From RYN-433 sp036558265 (GTDB taxonomy: Bacteria > Planctomycetota > Phycisphaerae > Tepidisphaerales > Tepidisphaeraceae): 7,107 bases of DNA. The notes beneath the pieces are model-generated. The model did not search any database. It saw nothing but the letters and a program-made list of their open reading frames with translations, and was not told the origin of the DNA. Made by a program: the position numbers and the translations under genes. The stretch spans positions 1 through 7,107 of the forward strand of contig DATBFY010000281.1 in assembly GCA_036558265.1 (NCBI GenBank), read 5' to 3'. Positions 1-4,250 of this stretch are shown here, piece by piece (within the stretch, counting starts at the first letter, position 1; every line of letters starts with the position of its first letter).

Positions 1-1564
1 AGATGGCAATCGCGCCCGAGTGGAAGAACGTGCCGTCCCCCATGAACACGATCTGCTTGTTGGTGATGAACGGGTCGATGCCGCTGCCCGTGCCCGCGCC
101 CAGGCCCATGCCGCTGTAGTTGTGCATGAGCTGCTCGGTCGGGGCGAACATGAGCATCGTGTAGCAGCCGGTGTCGCCGTGGGCGACCATGTCCACCGGC
201 CCCATGCCGTGCTCGCGGAGCATGTAGGCGGGGTCCGCGAAGTTCTGCCGGATCTCCAGGAGCGCCGCCGACGAATCGCGGTGCGGGCAGCCGGGGCAGA
301 ACGTGGGCGTGCGCGCCACGATCTCTTGCTCCGAAATCACCGCCAGCTTCGGCTTGGACGCCCGCCGGATCAACTCCAGCTCGGCGCTCAATCGCCCGTT
401 TCGCATCTCCGCGGGCAGTTCTTCCGTCTCCTTAATCAACGGAATGAGAATCTGCGCCAGCACCGACGGGTTGAGTCCCCGCACGTCCGGGATGCCCGCT
501 TTCTTACCCGGAAAAGCCTTGCCGAAGAGGCGGGCCGAGAGAGACGCCGCCTTTTCGTGCGGCAAGGCATGAAACAAGCGATCCCGAATGTTCTTTTCCA
601 GGAACGACCGACGCTCCTCGATCACGATCATGTTCTTGCACAGCTTTGCGAATTCCGCGACCAATCCGACGTCCGTCGGATACGGCATCCCCATCTGCAG
701 GATCGGGAACACCCCCGACAACCCCAGATCCGCAAGAACATGCTGCAGATACGGCCCCGCCATCCCCGTGACGATAAACCCCAGCGGCGACACGCCCTCG
801 CTGCGCGCCTCGATGATCCGATTCATCCCCAGCCGCCGCGCCGCCTCAACGGTTCGGGCATGCCGATCCGTCATCGCAATTTCCTGCTGCCACGTCCGCG
901 GCGGCAGCAGCACCTTGTTCAGGTCGATCTGGGCCGTCTCCAGCGCCAGCCGCTCCCTGGTGCTGACCGTCGGCCACTGGTTCGGACGGCACTCCACCGT
1001 GCCTCCACCATCCGCCTGCGCGGTCGTCACCAGGTAGCCAACGTATACCCCCGCGACTTGCGAGAGCTTGAACGACAGGTCAATCCAATCCTTCACCTCC
1101 TGCGGCGTCCCCGGCTCGACGATGGCCATCCGCAGGTGCTCGAACAGGAACCGGCTGTCGGCGGGCACCTGGGTGGAGTCGCACCACGGGTCGTCACCTG
1201 CGATCAGGATCGCCCCGCCCTGCGGATTGGCGCCGGCGAGGTTCCCCAGCGCGAGCGCGTCAGAGGCGACGTGGACGCCGACGCTCTTCATCGCCGCGAT
1301 GCCCCGGCAGGGGACCATCTGCGACCCGTTGAGGGCCGCGACACCCAGGGCCTCATTGTTGGCCTGGAAAGCGCGGATCCCGTGCTCCTTCAGGAGCGAC
1401 GCGATGTCGGAGCAGACGTCGAAGAAGCCGGCCACGGGTGAGCCCGGATAGCCGGTCAACAGGTGTACGCCCCCGTCGCACTCCAGCGCTCCCTTTACCA
1501 GAAGTTCATTGCCGGTAAATACTTCGCGGCCGGATGCGGCCAAAAAACGCGGGTCGATAGGCAT
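1..1564 (-). CDS. iorA: Indolepyruvate:ferredoxin oxidoreductase-like protein, thiamine-diphosphate alpha region (3' end cut by window)
   Basis: Enzymes of this family oxidatively decarboxylate arylpyruvates such as indolepyruvate to acyl-CoA in the cytoplasm, passing electrons to ferredoxin. I translated 521 codons from ATG 1564; no stop occurs before the window edge. Visible landmarks are GYPGSP (residues 38-43) in the N-terminal pyrimidine-binding domain, NNEALG (69-74) with a candidate thiamine-activating Glu71, GDDPWCDSTQ (123-132), FCPGCPHR (422-429), GDTGCYTM (463-470) and MGDGTFFHSG (508-517). The last opens the thiamine-diphosphate/metal motif, whose distal part lies outside the window. 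The CPGCPHR and GDxGCYT signatures are typical of IorA. The N-terminal half (GYxGSP, GDDxxCxST) also resembles the long fused bacterial enzymes of more than 1,000 residues, so this may be either a stand-alone alpha subunit or a fusion. The start is supported by GAGGA ten bases upstream. The family is secure; the exact substrate is not. Confidence 0.88.
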   Translation of the reverse strand, partial: MPIDPRFLAASGREVFTGNELLVKGALECDGGVHLLTGYPGSPVAGFFDVCSDIASLLKEHGIRAFQANNEALGVAALNGSQMVPCRGIAAMKSVGVHVASDALALGNLAGANPQGGAILIAGDDPWCDSTQVPADSRFLFEHLRMAIVEPGTPQEVKDWIDLSFKLSQVAGVYVGYLVTTAQADGGGTVECRPNQWPTVSTRERLALETAQIDLNKVLLPPRTWQQEIAMTDRHARTVEAARRLGMNRIIEARSEGVSPLGFIVTGMAGPYLQHVLADLGLSGVFPILQMGMPYPTDVGLVAEFAKLCKNMIVIEERRSFLEKNIRDRLFHALPHEKAASLSARLFGKAFPGKKAGIPDVRGLNPSVLAQILIPLIKETEELPAEMRNGRLSAELELIRRASKPKLAVISEQEIVARTPTFCPGCPHRDSSAALLEIRQNFADPAYMLREHGMGPVDMVAHGDTGCYTMLMFAPTEQLMHNYSGMGLGAGTGSGIDPFITNKQIVFMGDGTFFHSGAIAI

Positions 1565-1574
1565 GATCAGTCGG

Positions 1575-1579
1575 TCCTC
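1575..1579 (-). promoter_or_regulatory. Ribosome binding site of the oxidoreductase gene
   Basis: On the minus strand GAGGA is followed by 10 nt and then the ATG at 1564. It is the only purine-rich match at proper spacing and fixes the start. A second GGGAGG further upstream (about 1592-1597) is roughly 27 nt from the ATG, too far to serve this start. Confidence 0.55.
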
Positions 1580-1703
1580 GGGCAGCGGTGACCTCCCGGG
1601 GGACAAAGGGCCCGGGTGATCAGGAACGTGGCTTACGGCTAGTTGGGCCGCAGGAGACGTCCGTTAGTCCGCTGGATAAGCGACTCTTCGCCGGACCGGG
1701 CGC

Positions 1704-1718
1704 GACGGGACACCCGTC
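1704..1718 (-). repeat. Small perfect hairpin in the oxidoreductase leader
   Basis: GACGGG (1704-1709) and CCCGTC (1713-1718) are exact reverse complements around a 3-nt loop, giving a GC-rich 6-bp stem. It lies about 140 nt before the oxidoreductase start. No U-tract follows on either strand, so it is not a classical terminator. It could be leader RNA structure or chance in GC-rich DNA. Confidence 0.35.
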
Positions 1719-1750
1719 ACTCGAGGCCGATCCGACTGTGTTGTGTAATC

Positions 1751-1774
1751 CACCGCTCTCCATGCGAGAGGGTG
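1751..1774 (-). repeat. 9-bp hairpin with a single-base bulge in the oxidoreductase leader
   Basis: CACC (1751-1754) pairs with GGTG (1771-1774), and CTCTC (1756-1760) pairs with GAGAG (1766-1770). G1755 is bulged and the loop is CATGC. This is the longest stem in the spacer. Its function is unknown; a leader RNA element or protein-binding site is possible. Confidence 0.4.
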
Positions 1775-1805
1775 AACCGCATATTGTCGGCGCGGGGGAG
1801 TCGAA

Positions 1806-1822
1806 TGCAATAGTGTATTGCA
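1806..1822 (-). terminator. Possible terminator-like hairpin after the hydrolase gene
   Basis: TGCAATA (1806-1812) and TATTGCA (1816-1822) form a perfect 7-bp inverted repeat with a 3-nt loop, 23 nt after the hydrolase stop codon. The position suits a 3'-end element. However, the stem is AT-rich and no U-run follows, so it is not a canonical intrinsic terminator. An operator for a dimeric regulator of the downstream oxidoreductase gene is an alternative. Confidence 0.3.
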
Positions 1823-1845
1823 GGATTTCCCGAACGCGCGATAAG

Positions 1846-2838
1846 TCAAGTGGGGATGGGATCTTGCAGCAGCTCTCCGGGGCTTGGCGGACGCCGCGGC
1901 CAGGTCCGGCGGACCAGGGCGAGCAGTGCGATCACCCCCACGGCAAAAGCGCACCCCACGACGGCGACCCACTTCCCCGCCCACGCCGCCCGGTCGCGAC
2001 GGCTGACCGACAGAAACTGTCTCAGGTAATCATCGTGCCCGGGACCGTTCGCGCTGCCCTTCCACGTCCACACATTGTGATGGTTGCACCCCGCGGCGAC
2101 CACCAGGCGCTTGATGCCGGGTGGCGAGGGGCTGGCGGCGAGGATCGCCCGCTGGTCCTCGACCGGGAAGCAGTCGTTCTCGCCCACCAGGATCCAGATC
2201 CGCAGGTCGTCGCGCGCCGCGACGGCTTTTGGGATGTCCACCTCCTCCAGCATCCGCTTGAACCCGTTGTGCAGCGCGAACGGCGATGGCAGCGAGCCGA
2301 TGTGAAGCTTGGCAGCCGGCAACTGCTGGCTGGCGAGGTACGCGTTCTTGAAGGGGCTGACGGCAAAGACGCCGTCGATCCGCCGGTCCATGGACGCCCA
2401 GCGCAGGCCCGTCGATGCCCCCAGGCTGCGGCCGTAGATCACGTACGGCCGGGCCAGACTTTTCTTTTCCGCGTAATCCACCACCGCCTTGACGTCCCAG
2501 ATCTCGTAATACCCAAGCGACGAGAGGTGGGCCGACCGGCTCGACTCCCCGTGCTCGCGGAAGTCGAACATGACGACGTTCCAGTTCTCGCGGTCGCGCA
2601 CCCATTCCCAGCCGACGACCAGTTCCTTGTTGTTGTTCCAGCCGTGCAGGAGGAACATCGTGCCCCGGGCATGTCCCTGGGCGGGCAAGACCCACCCGGC
2701 GATCTCGGCCTGGGGGACGTTGTCGGTCTTGATCCGGAAGGATTCGTAAGGGCCCTTGGGCGGACGGGCGAGGGCGGCCGGCGCAACCAGGCCCAACGCC
2801 AGCAGGACCAGCACGATCGATCGAGTGCCGGGTGTCAT
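1846..2838 (-). CDS. Exported alpha/beta hydrolase with C-terminal membrane anchor
   Basis: This 330-residue protein is a serine hydrolase of the alpha/beta fold; its substrate (ester, peptide or other) is not predictable. Residues 1-25 form a Sec-type signal peptide with a hydrophobic core and an ALA-type cleavage site near residue 24. The core shows HGWNNN (65-70, oxyanion region), DFREHGES (92-99), the nucleophile elbow GRSLG (136-140, Ser138), the likely acid Asp222 in GENDCF, and the likely catalytic His253 or His254 in GCNHH. Residues 290-309 form one hydrophobic helix followed by a basic stretch (RRTWPRR), so the catalytic domain should face outside the cytoplasmic membrane with a short inner tail. 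No Shine-Dalgarno precedes ATG 2838, but the signal peptide supports this start. The HEAT-like gene ends 48 nt upstream on the same strand, suggesting one transcript. The fold is secure; the cellular role is unknown. Confidence 0.88.
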   Translation of the reverse strand: MTPGTRSIVLVLLALGLVAPAALARPPKGPYESFRIKTDNVPQAEIAGWVLPAQGHARGTMFLLHGWNNNKELVVGWEWVRDRENWNVVMFDFREHGESSRSAHLSSLGYYEIWDVKAVVDYAEKKSLARPYVIYGRSLGASTGLRWASMDRRIDGVFAVSPFKNAYLASQQLPAAKLHIGSLPSPFALHNGFKRMLEEVDIPKAVAARDDLRIWILVGENDCFPVEDQRAILAASPSPPGIKRLVVAAGCNHHNVWTWKGSANGPGHDDYLRQFLSVSRRDRAAWAGKWVAVVGCAFAVGVIALLALVRRTWPRRPPSPGELLQDPIPT

Positions 2839-2886
2839 GCGGGAAATGTTAACGAATGCTTACTTGCCTGCAAGGGAAATTCGCCT

Positions 2887-4110
2887 TCACCGAGGTTGAC
2901 CGAGTTGCCGCAACGCCGCGCGGGCATAGGCCCGTTGGGTGGGGTCGGCGTCGGTGGCGGCGAGCGTCCGCAGGGTGGCGACGGCGTCGCCCGCGTCGGC
3001 GTCGCCCGCGTCGAAGTAGGATCGTTCGAGGGCCAGGATCAGCCCCTCGCGGCTCGCCAAATCCCGCGCATCGACCGCGCGGACCAGCGCCGCGGTCAGC
3101 TCGGGGGGCTCGACGCCGAGCGATTCGAGCCGCCGCGCGGCCGCCGAGCGCGTCAGCGGGTCGTTGGAGCGCAGGTCGGCCAGGACGTTCGCCACCGCCG
3201 CCAGCGCCCGGGCCTCCTGGGTCCCCAGCGCGTCGGCGGCGGTCCGACGAATATCGGGATCGGGGTTGCGGCACAACCGCTCGACGATCGGCCGGATCGC
3301 CGGCACGTAGGCGCACGTTGCCCGCATGACGGCGCGCGTCGCCGCCTGCAATTGCCGCGGATCGACCCTCGCCAACGGCGCACCCGGCGCCGCCAGAGCA
3401 GGCGAGTCCAGCAGCGCCGCCAGCGCCGGCGGGCGATAAACCTCCGTCGGGTCGATCGGTCCGAGTCGATCCGCGATCAGCCGGATCCGCCGGCGCGTGC
3501 CGGCGTCCTCCCGCGCCGAATCGATCTGAAGCAGCGCCCCCGCCAGATCCCGCCGCATCGACGGGCTGACTTTCGCCATCGCGTCGTCAGTCAATGAAAG
3601 GTTGATCAACCCCGCCAACCCGATCCGGCGCAGCTCGGGACTCGGACTGTGGAGCAGCACCTCCACCGCCGGCGCCGCCTCCCATGTCGTGACGCCCCTT
3701 CGAAAGTCGTCCGCGAACGCGACCAGCGAGCCTGGATCGCCCTGGCGATGCCCGACCAGGATCTCCCACTCCCACGGGTACAGCAGGCGCGACAGCGCCC
3801 GCGCGGCGGCCTCCCGCACCTCGAGCTGATCGTACCGCGATTGACGGATCAGCGCGGCCATCGCCACCCGCGCATCAGGCCCGCGCCGCGCCAGGTCATT
3901 GCAGGCGTCGAGCTTGTGCACCGAGCTGACGTGCGGGTCCAACAGGCAATACACATCGTGCCCGACCGCCAGCTCCGCCTCCTCCTGCGCCGTCTCGGCG
4001 GCGCCAGCGCGGAGCGTCCAGCACGCGAGCAGGATCGGCAGCAGAACGATTGCCCGTTTCACGGCACACGAGCGATGGACGAACCCCAGATCTGTCCAGC
4101 GATGTTGCAT
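2887..4110 (-). CDS. Exported HEAT-like helical repeat protein of unknown function
   Basis: I do not recognise a named family. From ATG 4110 the protein has 407 residues, rich in Ala, Arg and Leu. A basic segment (VKR, residues 17-19) precedes a hydrophobic stretch (IVLLPILLACW) ending in AGAA, a plausible Sec signal peptide. The mature part is made of short amphipathic helix pairs resembling HEAT repeats, for example RRIGLAGLINLSL near 145-157, DIRRTAADALG near 270-280, LTRSAAARRLESLG near 303-316 and TQRAYARAALRQLG near 375-388. Such repeats form protein-binding solenoids, and no catalytic motif is visible. A pair of cysteines (residues 39 and 54) could form a disulfide after export. The open frame extends to an ATG at 4200, but that lies upstream of the promoter at 4157-4183, so I reject it. 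GTG 4062 is a serious alternative, giving a compact signal peptide and 391 residues. The anchored hydrolase gene follows after 48 nt, so the two may act together in the envelope. Confidence 0.75.
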   Translation of the reverse strand: MQHRWTDLGFVHRSCAVKRAIVLLPILLACWTLRAGAAETAQEEAELAVGHDVYCLLDPHVSSVHKLDACNDLARRGPDARVAMAALIRQSRYDQLEVREAAARALSRLLYPWEWEILVGHRQGDPGSLVAFADDFRRGVTTWEAAPAVEVLLHSPSPELRRIGLAGLINLSLTDDAMAKVSPSMRRDLAGALLQIDSAREDAGTRRRIRLIADRLGPIDPTEVYRPPALAALLDSPALAAPGAPLARVDPRQLQAATRAVMRATCAYVPAIRPIVERLCRNPDPDIRRTAADALGTQEARALAAVANVLADLRSNDPLTRSAAARRLESLGVEPPELTAALVRAVDARDLASREGLILALERSYFDAGDADAGDAVATLRTLAATDADPTQRAYARAALRQLGQPR

Positions 4111-4156
4111 GGCATACCCCGTTGGCGCAGGCCGACTGATCCTCGCGCGCGCAAGC

Positions 4157-4183
4157 ATTATACCAGCCGCCACGCTACGACAA
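4157..4183 (-). promoter_or_regulatory. Sigma-70-like promoter with extended -10 for the HEAT-like/hydrolase unit
   Basis: On the minus strand a perfect TATAAT (4162-4157) is preceded by TGG, giving an extended -10 (TGnTATAAT). TTGTCG (4183-4178) sits 15 nt upstream as a modest -35. Transcription should begin near 4150, about 40 nt before ATG 4110 and 88 nt before GTG 4062. It lies directly downstream of the structured inverted repeat that follows the surface-protein gene, as expected for the start of a new transcription unit. Confidence 0.65.
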
Positions 4184-4188
4184 GCCGG

Positions 4189-4248
4189 TTCGGAGTTCAC
4201 GCTTCAGCGTGTCTTCAATTCAGAACACGCCAAACCGTCAACTCCGAA
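4189..4248 (-). repeat. 60-bp structured inverted repeat with competing inner hairpins, after the surface-protein gene
   Basis: TTCGGAGTT (4189-4197) and AACTCCGAA (4240-4248) are perfect 9-bp reverse complements that begin 2 nt after the stop codon of the surface-protein gene. Inside, GCGTG(T) at 4207-4212 can pair either with CACGC (4198-4202, TTCA loop) or with ACACGC (4225-4230, 12-nt loop), but not both. CGGTT (4186-4190) can also pair with AACCG (4233-4237) in competition with the outer stem. No U-tract follows, so it is not a textbook intrinsic terminator. The position fits a 3'-end stabiliser, a non-canonical terminator or an interspersed palindromic (REP-like) unit. Confidence 0.6.
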
Positions 4249-4250
4249 GA

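Larger units (their letters stand above)
1565..1845 (-). other. Non-coding spacer/leader between hydrolase and oxidoreductase genes, with several hairpins
   Basis: I see no convincing gene in these 281 bases; the open frames crossing them look random. The spacer holds four small inverted repeats: 1595-1600/1611-1616 (CCCGGG twice, 10-nt loop), 1704-1718, 1751-1774 and 1806-1822. It must contain the 3' end of the hydrolase transcript and may hold the promoter and leader of the oxidoreductase gene. No good sigma-70 promoter is visible. TTGACT at 1848-1843 lacks a -10 at the right distance, and TTGCAT (1820-1815) with CAATAT 18 nt further on is weak. No tRNA-like or known riboswitch core was recognised. 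Confidence 0.6.

Noticed and set aside
20..1441. Long plus-strand open frame of 473 codons
   Set aside because: It lies antisense to the oxidoreductase. Its translation is Arg/His/Ala-rich without domains, while the minus strand carries clear IorA motifs throughout.
1741..1822. Possible tRNA or small structured RNA gene in the spacer
   Set aside because: The stems do not assemble into a cloverleaf, no proper T-loop consensus with flanking stem is present, and there is no CCA end.
1843..1848. TTGACT as a -35 box for the oxidoreductase gene
   Set aside because: It overlaps the hydrolase stop codon and has no acceptable -10 at 16-18 nt; the nearest candidate (TACACT) is 26 nt away.
1664..1984. 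Minus-strand open frame of 106 codons overlapping the hydrolase 3' end and the spacer
   Set aside because: It is Arg-rich with no recognisable domain, overlaps the hydrolase out of frame, and most of its length is antisense-free shadow sequence.
1588..3597. Plus-strand open frame of 669 codons
   Set aside because: It spans two minus-strand genes with signal peptides and a catalytic triad, plus the spacer. Its translation is low-complexity Arg/Pro/Gly/Asp typical of GC-rich shadow frames.
4111..4200. ATG 4200 as the start of the HEAT-like gene
   Set aside because: It is upstream of the extended -10 promoter, overlaps the structured repeat, and would bury the signal peptide behind about 46 residues.
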